This document shows, piece after piece, positions 1 to 5,999 of a stretch of DNA of 7,543 nucleotides; position 1 is the first letter of the stretch; the number at the start of each line of letters is the position of its first letter. The notes under the pieces are model-generated. The model ran no database searches and was not told the DNA's origin. It saw only the letters and a list, made by a program, of their open reading frames with translations. A program made the translations under genes and the position numbers. The DNA comes from Gammaproteobacteria bacterium. GTDB taxonomy: Bacteria > Pseudomonadota > Gammaproteobacteria > Xanthomonadales > Xanthomonadaceae. The stretch spans positions 1-7,543 of the forward strand of contig JAAZHF010000075.1 in the NCBI GenBank assembly GCA_012510865.1, written 5' to 3'.

Positions 1-523
1 CCTGCTGGTGCAGGCGCTCCGCCCGGGCTCGGAGATGCGCCGGATCCTGCTCCGGGTCGCGATCGCCGCGCTGCTGGCGGGCGGGCTCGCGTCCCTGCTC
101 GACCTCGAGCGCGCCTATTGGGCGGTGGCCGCGGCGGTGCTGCTGCTTTTCCAGGGCTTCGACTGGGTGCGCATGCTGGCGCGCAGCACCGACGCCTGCT
201 CGGCACGTGGGTGGGCCTGCTGCTCGGTGGCGCCATCATCGCCTGGCACCCGCAGGGGCTGGCCCTGGTGCTGGTCGTGATGGCGCTGCAGTTCTGCGTG
301 GAGATGCTGGTGATGCGGAACTACGCGACCGCCGTGGTCTTCATCACCGGCGCGGCGCTCACGCTCGCAAGCGGCGCTCGCCGCCCTCTCGGCCGCCGTC
401 GGCAACGACGGCATCCCGCCCGATCCCGGGACCCTGCCGCACGTGCTCGAGCGCGAAGTGCGGGGACTGCGCGAGTGCCTCATCCGCGAGCCGCCGGAGC
501 TCGCGCCCACCGCGGCGCGGTAG
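1..523 (+). pseudogene. FUSC-family membrane transporter, 3' remnant with frame breaks
   Basis: This is the C-terminal part of an FUSC-type (aromatic acid exporter-like) inner-membrane protein; its 5' end lies outside the window. Frame 2 from base 2 encodes hydrophobic helices including AYWAVAAAVLLLFQGFDW and then RMLARST. The family's next conserved block, RRLLGTWVGLLLGG, followed by QFCVEMLVMRNYATAVVFIT, is in frame 1. The switch falls at about 188-192 and fits loss of one base. The match to the family ends at LTLASG near 375. The last segment, ALAALSAAVGNDGIPP through LEREVRGLRECL to TAG at 521-523, is back in frame 2. Only about 49 codons follow LTLASG, whereas FUSC proteins usually carry a much longer cytoplasmic tail, so an internal deletion is likely as well. 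It could be a genuine pseudogene or a region of poor sequence. The family call is firm; substrate is unknown. Confidence 0.7.
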
Positions 524-566
524 AGTGGTGCGCCGGAGGAAGGACTCCGCTCCGGACGAGGACCCC

Positions 567-968
567 ATGCACGCCACGATCTACCACAACCCCCGCTGCA
601 GCTCGTCGCGCAACACGCTCGCGCTGATCCGCCACGCCGGCATCGAGACCGAAGTGGTCGACTACCTCCGGCATCCGCCGGGCCGCGACCAGCTCGCCGC
701 GCTCATCAGGGAGGCCGGCCTCGGCGTCCGCGCCGCGATCCGCGCCGGCGACGCGAAGTGCGCCGCGCTCGGGCTGGGCGACCCGACGCTTTCCGATGAC
801 GCCCTGCTCGACGCCATGGTCTCCGAACCGATCCTGATGAACCGCCCGTTCGTGCGCACCGGCCTCGGCGTCCGGCTGGGGCGCCCGCCGGAGGCGGTGC
901 TCGACATCCTGCCGCCGCTGCCAGGGCCGTTCACCAAGGAGAACGGCGAGGTCGTGGCGCCGAAGTAG
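567..968 (+). CDS. arsC: ArsC-type arsenate reductase (glutaredoxin-coupled)
   Basis: This is a 133-residue cytoplasmic protein of the ArsC/Spx thioredoxin-fold family (COG1393), which reduces arsenate to arsenite using glutathione and glutaredoxin. The N-terminal motif NPRCSSSRNT places the nucleophilic cysteine at residue 11. Three arginines known in plasmid ArsC have counterparts: one in LGVRAAIR, one in ILMNRPFV and one in LGVRLGRPPE. The length is close to that of the roughly 140-residue family members. The ATG at 567 was chosen because it begins the conserved fold directly and has GAGG about seven bases upstream; the frame is open further upstream but encodes nothing family-like. No ars regulator or efflux gene is adjacent, so a housekeeping YfgD-like or general thiol role is also possible. 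The gene ends 23 bp before the stop of the convergent copper receptor gene. Confidence 0.88.
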   Translation: MHATIYHNPRCSSSRNTLALIRHAGIETEVVDYLRHPPGRDQLAALIREAGLGVRAAIRAGDAKCAALGLGDPTLSDDALLDAMVSEPILMNRPFVRTGLGVRLGRPPEAVLDILPPLPGPFTKENGEVVAPK

Positions 969-991
969 CGCCACGCCCCCCGCGCATGGGC

Positions 992-3094
992 TCAGTACAG
1001 GTAGTTGAGCTTGAGCCAGAACGTCCGCCCCGGTTCGTTGATGCGCACCGGGTCGGCGGGATACCCGAAGTCGGCGTTGCCGGCCAGGTTCAGGTGCTCG
1101 CTGTAAGCGCGGTCGAACACGTTGTCGACGCCCGCGGTCAGCTGCAGCCCGTCGTTGATGCGATAGCCGGCGCTGAGCGCGAGGGTCGCGAACCCGGCGC
1201 TCGGTCCGATGTCGCGGCCGACCACGTTGCCGCGGCCCTCGGCCACGCGGTCCTGGCCGTCGACCACCCGCAGCAGCGCGCCCGCGGACCAGGTCCCGTT
1301 GTCCCAGTTGGCCGTGAAGCGACCTTCCAGCGGCGGCATCTGCGGCAGCGGGCGGCCGCTGTCACGGTCCTTGCCGCGCGCGTAGGCAAGGCTTCCGCCC
1401 AGGGTCCAGTCGTCCTTCGGCCGGTACTCGACGCCGAGCTCGGCGCCCGCGGTCCGGGCGTCGATGTTTCCGACCATCGACATCGGCCCGCCCATCCCGT
1501 CCACGTAGTGGAACTGGATGAAGTCGTCGACCCGGCCGGCATAGGCCGACACCCAGGCATCGAAGCGCGCCCCGCGGTACTGCAGGCCGACGTCGAGCTG
1601 GGTGGTCTTCTCGGTGTCGAGCCCGGAGAATGCGTTGACCGCGCCCGCGGGGCCCATGTCGGCGGAAAACAGCTCCCAGTAGTCGGGCATGCGTTCGGAG
1701 TGGCCGACTCCCGCGTACCAGGACAGCCTGCGGCCGACGTCGCGCTCGTAGCGCAGGAAGCCCGCCGCGAGCGTCTCGTCCCGCGACCGGCCCGCGGTGG
1801 GGTTGGGCATCGCGTGCCCGCCGTGGCCGTGTCCTCCCGCCAGCACCTGGCGCCCGTCCTCGGCGCCGGCGCGGTCGATGCGGACGCCGCCGATCCAGCG
1901 CGTCTCGTCGCCCTGGAACCAGGTGCCCTCGGCGAAGCCGCCGAGGTTGTCGAAGCGCGCATCGACGGTCCACGGGACGGCGCGGTAGGCGCCCCGCCCC
2001 ATCGCACTGCGACGCCGGTGGCGGCTGTCCTGCGCGTCGATCCCGGCGACCAGCTCGAACTCCGCGCCGCGCCAGGTCGCCGCCGCGCGGCCGCCGCTGG
2101 TGGCGCGCTCGACGTTCGACGCCATCGGCATCGGCATCGGGCCGTCCGGATTGGGATCGCGCAGGCTGTAGTTGTCCATCACGTGGTCGGCCACGTTGTG
2201 GAACACGCTGGCCTCGAACTCCTGCAGCCGGTCGCCGATGCCGGCCTTCTCGAAGCGCAGGCTGTAATTGCCGCGCTCGAACCGGCTGCCGTCCATACCG
2301 CGCGTGGCATAGCGCGCTTGGCCGTCGCCGACGCCGATCCCCAGCTCGAGCAGCGTGTCCTCGTCGGGCGTCCAGCCCAGCGCGAAGTCGGCGTTCCACT
2401 TCTTCCACGCCGAGCCCACGCGCTCGCCGCGGCCGTCGTCGTAGTCCCCGGACTCCGACCGGTTGGCGCTGATCCGCGCGTAGCCCAGCGGCGCGCCGAA
2501 GGTCGCGTCCAGCACCTGGTCGTTGCGCCCCCAGCTGCCGCCGAGCAGGCTTGCGGCCGCCTTCCAGGCCGGTTCGGCGTAGTACTCCCGGTCGCGCTCG
2601 AACCGGACCGTTCCGGCCGAGGCCCCGGGCCCCCAGAGCACCGTCTGCGGGCCCTTGGTGACCACCAGCGCGTCATAGGTCTCCGGCGCGATGTACGACA
2701 TCGCGTTGTCCATGCGCGACGGACAGGCGCCCGGCATCGCGCCATCGTTGGTCAGCAGGTTCAGCCGCGAGCCGAACATGCCGCGCAGCACGGGATCGCC
2801 GTTGCTGCCGCCGTTGCGCACGGCACTGAAGCCGGGAATGGTCTTCAGGTAGTCGGCGCCGTCGCTCGCGGGCACCGGCTGCCGTGGAAGCCGCGGGCTG
2901 GTCTCCCATGTGAGCGCCGAGACCGGCGCGGCGGCCGTGACCACCAGGGCCTCGAAGTCCACGGTGCGCGTGGGGTCGGTGGCGGCATCGGCCGTGGACG
3001 CGTCGTTCGCGAACGCGAGCGGGCTGGAGAGGGCGGCCGCGATGGCCGCGAACAGGCAGGAGGAACGGATCGCCGGGCAAGACGGGATCGACAT
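992..3094 (-). CDS. oprC: TonB-dependent copper receptor (OprC/NosA family)
   Basis: This is a 700-residue outer-membrane receptor that would import copper using TonB energy. A signal peptide (residues 1-29, cleavage after AFA) is followed by a TonB-box-like FEALVVTA (47-54). The plug comes next, with YLKTIPGFSAVRNG, DPVLRGMFGSRLNLL and VVTKGPQTVLWGPGASAGTV. The rest is a 22-strand-type barrel ending in the aromatic LKLNYLY. The copper-binding pattern reported for Pseudomonas OprC, CxxxM plus HxM, is present as C124-M128 and H304-M306. Candidate metal-rich loops are MPMPM (320-324) and HGHGGHAM (422-429). ATG at 3094 was chosen because GGAG lies seven bases upstream and the signal peptide starts there; the frame stays open upstream without family-like content. 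It lies 68 bp downstream of the DUF2946-like gene, probably in one transcript. Pseudomonas stutzeri NosA, a relative, supports copper supply for N2O reductase. I am sure of the family; the physiological copper client is inferred. Confidence 0.9.
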   Translation of the reverse strand: MSIPSCPAIRSSCLFAAIAAALSSPLAFANDASTADAATDPTRTVDFEALVVTAAAPVSALTWETSPRLPRQPVPASDGADYLKTIPGFSAVRNGGSNGDPVLRGMFGSRLNLLTNDGAMPGACPSRMDNAMSYIAPETYDALVVTKGPQTVLWGPGASAGTVRFERDREYYAEPAWKAAASLLGGSWGRNDQVLDATFGAPLGYARISANRSESGDYDDGRGERVGSAWKKWNADFALGWTPDEDTLLELGIGVGDGQARYATRGMDGSRFERGNYSLRFEKAGIGDRLQEFEASVFHNVADHVMDNYSLRDPNPDGPMPMPMASNVERATSGGRAAATWRGAEFELVAGIDAQDSRHRRRSAMGRGAYRAVPWTVDARFDNLGGFAEGTWFQGDETRWIGGVRIDRAGAEDGRQVLAGGHGHGGHAMPNPTAGRSRDETLAAGFLRYERDVGRRLSWYAGVGHSERMPDYWELFSADMGPAGAVNAFSGLDTEKTTQLDVGLQYRGARFDAWVSAYAGRVDDFIQFHYVDGMGGPMSMVGNIDARTAGAELGVEYRPKDDWTLGGSLAYARGKDRDSGRPLPQMPPLEGRFTANWDNGTWSAGALLRVVDGQDRVAEGRGNVVGRDIGPSAGFATLALSAGYRINDGLQLTAGVDNVFDRAYSEHLNLAGNADFGYPADPVRINEPGRTFWLKLNYLY

Positions 3095-3162
3095 GGTGGG
3101 ACTCCATGGGAAGCGGGATGCTGGTGGGCAGCGCGGGTCGCCGCGCCGCGGACTGCGGCGGA

Positions 3163-3573
3163 TCAGGCGCCGGCGGGCGGGCCGCGCGAGCCGAGTCCGT
3201 TGGGATGCAGCCAGGCGCGCAGGGGCGCGGCCGGCGTGGGCCGGTCTTCCGATGCGCCGGCCGCGGCCGGGACCGGGGGCGGCGCCTGGAAGCCGACGAG
3301 CAGCGACGCCAGCAGCGGGCAGTAGTCGCAGTCGGGGCCGGCGTCGTCCGAGGGCGCCGGTGGGATGCGTGCGTCGGCGCGTTCCCCAGAGGCCGCTTCG
3401 GCTGCGCGGTGCGGCCCATGTGCATCCGGGCCGGCCGTGGCCGCGGCAAGGGCCGCGTGGTGGGGATGTCCCGTCGCCTGCACGAAGCGTCCGGCGGTCG
3501 GCACGGCCAGCAGCAGCAGCGCCGCCGCGAGGCCGATCCGGCCGATCCACTCCATGAGCGCACCACATTTCAT
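3163..3573 (-). CDS. Small exported DUF2946-like protein with His cluster and CxxC
   Basis: This is a 136-residue protein with an N-terminal hydrophobic segment (residues 10-25) that would act as a signal peptide or anchor. A histidine-containing stretch follows (GHPHH at 35-39, HGPH at 52-55), then a C-D-Y-C-P-L-L motif with C82 and C85, and a proline/alanine-rich tail. The CPL-type cysteine motif and general layout resemble DUF2946 proteins, which are often found beside TonB-dependent copper receptors. Its biochemical role is not established. A periplasmic copper-binding or handoff role is my inference from the His/Cys residues and from its place as first gene before the receptor. The start is uncertain. 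ATG at 3573 would lie only five bases from the predicted transcription start. ATG at 3555 (residue 7) gives a 23-base leader and keeps the signal segment. Neither has a strong ribosome binding site. Confidence 0.72.
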   Translation of the reverse strand: MKCGALMEWIGRIGLAAALLLLAVPTAGRFVQATGHPHHAALAAATAGPDAHGPHRAAEAASGERADARIPPAPSDDAGPDCDYCPLLASLLVGFQAPPPVPAAAGASEDRPTPAAPLRAWLHPNGLGSRGPPAGA

Positions 3574-3583
3574 TTCGACGTGG

Positions 3584-3589
3584 ATTATC
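3584..3589 (-). promoter_or_regulatory. -10 element for the DUF2946/copper receptor transcript
   Basis: The minus-strand hexamer is GATAAT, one mismatch from TATAAT. Its upstream edge is 30.5 bp from the centre of the box at 3613-3626, and five bases separate it from the predicted start at about 3578. There is no obvious -35 element, as expected at an activator-dependent class II promoter. Confidence 0.45.
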
Positions 3590-3612
3590 CGGAGCGGGAC
3601 CGGCGCCCGGCC

Positions 3613-3626
3613 CTGACTCAGGTCAA
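3613..3626 (-). promoter_or_regulatory. FNR/DNR-like box 1, controlling the leftward copper genes
   Basis: Read on the minus strand this is TTGAC-CTGA-GTCAG, an imperfect match (7 of 10 fixed bases) to the FNR/DNR consensus TTGAT-N4-ATCAA, with the TGA/TCA core intact. Its centre (3619.5) is 41.5 bp from a predicted start near 3578, the class II activator distance. The function is inferred from geometry. Confidence 0.5.
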
Positions 3627-3659
3627 GCGCGCACGGTTTCCGTACCCGAACGTATGCGT

Positions 3660-3673
3660 TTGATCCAGGTCAT
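3660..3673 (+). promoter_or_regulatory. FNR/DNR-like box 2, upstream of nirK
   Basis: The sequence TTGAT-CCAG-GTCAT matches 8 of 10 fixed bases of the FNR/DNR consensus TTGAT-N4-ATCAA, with an intact left half-site. The centre (3666.5) is 41.5 bp upstream of a predicted start near 3708 and about 105 bp upstream of the nirK ATG. Many nirK genes are activated by CRP/FNR-family sensors of oxygen or nitric oxide, which fits this position. Confidence 0.6.
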
Positions 3674-3696
3674 GGAGCGCGACCGCCTCCCGCCGC

Positions 3697-3702
3697 TACC
3701 GT
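3697..3702 (+). promoter_or_regulatory. -10 element for nirK
   Basis: TACCGT keeps the key T, A and final T of TATAAT. Its upstream edge is 30.5 bp from the centre of the box at 3660-3673, the same spacing as in the divergent promoter, giving a predicted start near 3708 and a leader of about 64 bases. The call depends mainly on spacing. Confidence 0.4.
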
Positions 3703-3757
3703 GCAGTCATCGGCGCAGGAGCCCCGCTCCCCCGCCTCCGCTCCACTTCAATCCGCC

Positions 3758-3762
3758 AAGGA
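3758..3762 (+). promoter_or_regulatory. Ribosome binding site of nirK
   Basis: AAGGA lies nine bases before the ATG at 3772. It supports that start, which also begins directly with a signal peptide. Confidence 0.6.
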
Positions 3763-3771
3763 AAACACGCA

Positions 3772-5148
3772 ATGAGGAACCTGGTTCTCCTGTTCGCACT
3801 CGCCGCCGCCGGTGGCTTCGTCCCGCTGGAGGCGGCGGCCCAGGGCCCGGCATCGGTCACCCCGATCGCCGACGCCACCTTCAGCCTGCGCACCGAGATC
3901 GCCAACGGCCAGATGGTGTTCATCGGCAACGCCGGCCCGATCAAGGACGTGGTCAACCCCGACCTGCGCGTCGCGGAGGGCGCGGTGGTCGCGATCACGA
4001 TCACCAACAACGACGGCGCCATGCACGACATCGCGGTGCCCGAGTTCGGCGCCCAGTCCGACCAGCTGGTCGGCGTGGGCTCGTCGACCACCATCGTGTT
4101 CCGTGCCACCAAGGGCGGCACCTTCGAGTACATCTGCACGTTCCCGGGCCACAAGCTGGCGGGCATGGTCGGCAAGCTGATCGTCGGCGACGTCAAGGAA
4201 GAGGTCAGCACCGCGATCGACGTCGCCAAGGACCCGGCCGAGGTCGGCACGCCGGTCGGCGACCGCGCCCCGCAGCACGTCACCTACGACCTGCTGACGA
4301 CCGAGGTCGAGGGCCGCCTCTCCGATGGCAGCACCTACCGCTACTGGACCTTCGACAACACGGTTCCCGGTCCGTTCCTGCGCATCCGCCAGGGCGACAC
4401 GGTGACGATCAACCTGAAGAACGCCGAGGACAGCATCAACATCCACTCGGTCGACTTCCACTCCGTGACCGGCCCCGGCGGCGGTGCGGCGGTGACCCAG
4501 GTGCGCCCCGGCGAGACCAAGAGCTTCACCTTCAAGGCGCTGCACCCGGGCCTGTTCGTCTACCACTGCGCCACGCCGATGATCGCCCACCACATCTCCA
4601 ACGGCATGTACGGGATGATCCTGGTCGAGCCCGAGGGCGGCCTCCCCAAGGTCGACAAGGAGTACTACGTCATGCAGGGCGAGCTGTACACGGCGCAGAA
4701 GCACGGTTCGCGCGGCCTGCAGGAATTCTCGGTCGACAAGCTGCTCGACGAGAAGCCCGAGCACCTGATGTTCAACGGCTCGATGGACGCGCTCACCAAG
4801 ACCTTCGACATGACGGCCAACGTGGGCGAGGAAGTGCGCATCTTCTTCGGCGTCGGCGGCCCGAACATGACCTCGAGCTTCCACCTGATCGGCGAGGTGT
4901 TCGACCGGGTCTACAACCTGGCTTCGTTCACCAGCCCGCCGCTGACGGACGTGCAGACCACGCTGGTGCCCCCGGGTGGCGCGACCATGGTCGAGTTCAA
5001 GGTCGACTATCCCGGCCGCTACATCCTGGTCGACCACGCGCTGTCACGCGCCGAGAAGGGCCTGACCGGCATCCTCACGGTGCACGGCAAGGCCGACAAG
5101 GCGATCTTCGACAGCGACGAGCCGATCGACGCAGCGTCGGGCCACTGA
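3772..5148 (+). CDS. nirK: Copper nitrite reductase with N-terminal cupredoxin domain
   Basis: This 458-residue periplasmic enzyme reduces nitrite to nitric oxide, the defining step of denitrification. A signal peptide covers about residues 1-23. An extra cupredoxin domain (about 30-140) has a complete type 1 copper set: H85, C122, H127 and M132 in CTFPGHKLAGM. A linker leads to the two-domain NirK core (about 165-440). Core type 1 ligands are H225, C266, H274 and M279; type 2 ligands are H230, H265 and H422; catalytic residues are D228 and H371. The YHCATP...HISNGMYG and EGGLPKVDKEYYVMQGE blocks are of class II type (Neisseria AniA, Hyphomicrobium). The core alone is about 340 residues, so the N-terminal domain is a true addition, as in the Hyphomicrobium denitrificans enzyme. 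No nirV follows; a terminator closes the gene. An FNR-like box lies upstream. The identification is very secure; the role of the extra domain as an electron-entry site is inferred. Confidence 0.97.
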   Translation: MRNLVLLFALAAAGGFVPLEAAAQGPASVTPIADATFSLRTEIANGQMVFIGNAGPIKDVVNPDLRVAEGAVVAITITNNDGAMHDIAVPEFGAQSDQLVGVGSSTTIVFRATKGGTFEYICTFPGHKLAGMVGKLIVGDVKEEVSTAIDVAKDPAEVGTPVGDRAPQHVTYDLLTTEVEGRLSDGSTYRYWTFDNTVPGPFLRIRQGDTVTINLKNAEDSINIHSVDFHSVTGPGGGAAVTQVRPGETKSFTFKALHPGLFVYHCATPMIAHHISNGMYGMILVEPEGGLPKVDKEYYVMQGELYTAQKHGSRGLQEFSVDKLLDEKPEHLMFNGSMDALTKTFDMTANVGEEVRIFFGVGGPNMTSSFHLIGEVFDRVYNLASFTSPPLTDVQTTLVPPGGATMVEFKVDYPGRYILVDHALSRAEKGLTGILTVHGKADKAIFDSDEPIDAASGH

Positions 5149-5165
5149 CCTCCACCCTGCGTTCC

Positions 5166-5200
5166 ACGGACGGCCCCGCTTCGGCGGGGCCGCTCCGTTT
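5166..5200 (+). terminator. Rho-independent terminator of nirK
   Basis: A perfect nine-pair GC-rich stem (CGGCCCCGC at 5171-5179 with GCGGGGCCG at 5184-5192) is capped by TTCG. It extends by five more pairs (ACGGA at 5166-5170 with TCCGT at 5194-5198) across one bulged C, and the outer stem runs into a short TTT. It begins 18 bp after the nirK stop and suggests that nirK is transcribed alone. Confidence 0.85.
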
Positions 5201-5271
5201 GTCAAGCCCGGGCCGCGGTGGAGGCAACCTGGAGGTCATGTCGCAGTCACGCCGCCTGCGACGGGGGCGGG

Positions 5272-5277
5272 GACAAT
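5272..5277 (+). promoter_or_regulatory. Possible -10 element, near-leaderless promoter
   Basis: GACAAT lies six bases before the ATG at 5284, so transcription would start at or next to the start codon. Such near-leaderless arrangements occur in high-GC proteobacteria. No convincing -35 is visible, so this is tentative. Confidence 0.3.
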
Positions 5278-5283
5278 GGGCGC

Positions 5284-5940
5284 ATGCACCAGATGATCGA
5301 ACTCCACCCCAAGGCCGACGCGCTGGACGTGCTCGGCCTGCCCGCCATTCCCTACCCCGTCGCGCTGCCCGCATTCCAGGCCGCGGTGGCGAACGACGGC
5401 GAACTGCCGCTGGCCGAGATGCTGCGCGGCCTGCAGCTGCGGGCCGCCGACCCGCGCGTCGACTGGCAGCGGCTGGCGCCGGCGATGGCGCGCCTGGCCG
5501 AACTCCTTGCCGGCGAGGACGACCGCGACCCGGTCATCGCCCGCGGCGACGGCTGGGCGCTGGAAGCCACGGCCGCGGCACCGGACGGGCCGGCCATGGA
5601 ACTGCAGCGCGGCGATGCCACCCTTGCGCTGGTCTCGCGGGGCACCGACGGGCGCCTGCGCGTCGCCGCGTACCTGCCGCTCGATGCCGGGGCGATCGAC
5701 CTGCTGCGCGGGATGGCCGCGCACGACAGGCGCGACGGCGATGCAGGACCCCGCGAACGCTGCGGAAGCACCGGCGTCGGCGAGGCCGGCCCGCACCGCC
5801 TCGTGCCGCGCCATGCCGCGGCCGGCGGCGGGTCCGCTCCCCTGCCGGCCGGGCTGGCGCCTGCCGCACGCCGCCCCGCCTGCGTCGCCGCGGAGATCCT
5901 GGCCGCGACGTCGCAGGCGCCGGAAGCGCGCGCGGGTTGA
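5284..5940 (+). CDS. Hypothetical protein, 218 residues
   Basis: I do not recognise this protein. The start at 5284 follows a GACAAT element and a G-rich stretch; residue 4 (ATG at 5293) is an alternative. The first 150 or so residues look like a folded soluble domain: a proline-containing N-terminus (LGLPAIPYPVALPAFQAAV), a helical stretch (MARLAELLAGEDD) and alternating strand-like segments (MELQRGDATLALVSRG, LRVAAYLPLDAGAIDLLRGM). The last 65 residues are rich in Ala, Gly, Pro and Arg and look disordered, although third-position GC in this frame stays high up to the TGA. There is no signal peptide or membrane segment. It follows the nirK terminator, so it is probably a separate unit. It ends 59 bp before the kinase start in the same direction and may be co-transcribed with it. 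The odd tail could reflect an upstream frame change, so the C-terminus is less certain than the N-terminus. Confidence 0.6.
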   Translation: MHQMIELHPKADALDVLGLPAIPYPVALPAFQAAVANDGELPLAEMLRGLQLRAADPRVDWQRLAPAMARLAELLAGEDDRDPVIARGDGWALEATAAAPDGPAMELQRGDATLALVSRGTDGRLRVAAYLPLDAGAIDLLRGMAAHDRRDGDAGPRERCGSTGVGEAGPHRLVPRHAAAGGGSAPLPAGLAPAARRPACVAAEILAATSQAPEARAG

Positions 5941-5987
5941 GCTGCGCCGGTCAGCGCTTGGCCTGCAGGTCCGCCTCCTCGCGCTGC

Positions 5988-5994
5988 AGGAAGG
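5988..5994 (+). promoter_or_regulatory. Ribosome binding site deciding the kinase start
   Basis: AGGAAGG sits five bases before ATG at 6000. It is the strongest Shine-Dalgarno match in the window and favours translation of the kinase core from there, although the frame is open far upstream. Confidence 0.5.
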
Positions 5995-5999
5995 CCTCG

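Noticed and set aside
3095..3162. GC-rich inverted repeat between the DUF2946-like and receptor genes, as a terminator or attenuator
   Set aside because: The stem is short (five to six pairs), imperfect and not followed by a T run; such repeats are expected by chance at this GC content.
986..3325. 779-codon open frame on the plus strand opposite the copper receptor
   Set aside because: It is a mirror of the receptor's codon bias, rich in Val/Ala/His/Arg with no domain; the minus-strand receptor is unambiguous.
3637..3657. CGTAC/CGTAT near-repeat between the two FNR-like boxes as a third operator
   Set aside because: The symmetry is weak and matches no regulator motif I can name.
3748..5037. 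429-codon open frame on the minus strand opposite nirK
   Set aside because: Antisense shadow of nirK; Asp/Val/His/Arg-rich composition and no recognisable fold.
3654..5999. Very long open frame (over 1000 codons to the kinase stop) running through nirK in another frame
   Set aside because: Its product before about residue 780 is Arg/Gly/Pro-rich with no family features, and it overlaps the certain nirK gene. Only the part from 6000 onward is real; high GC makes stops rare.
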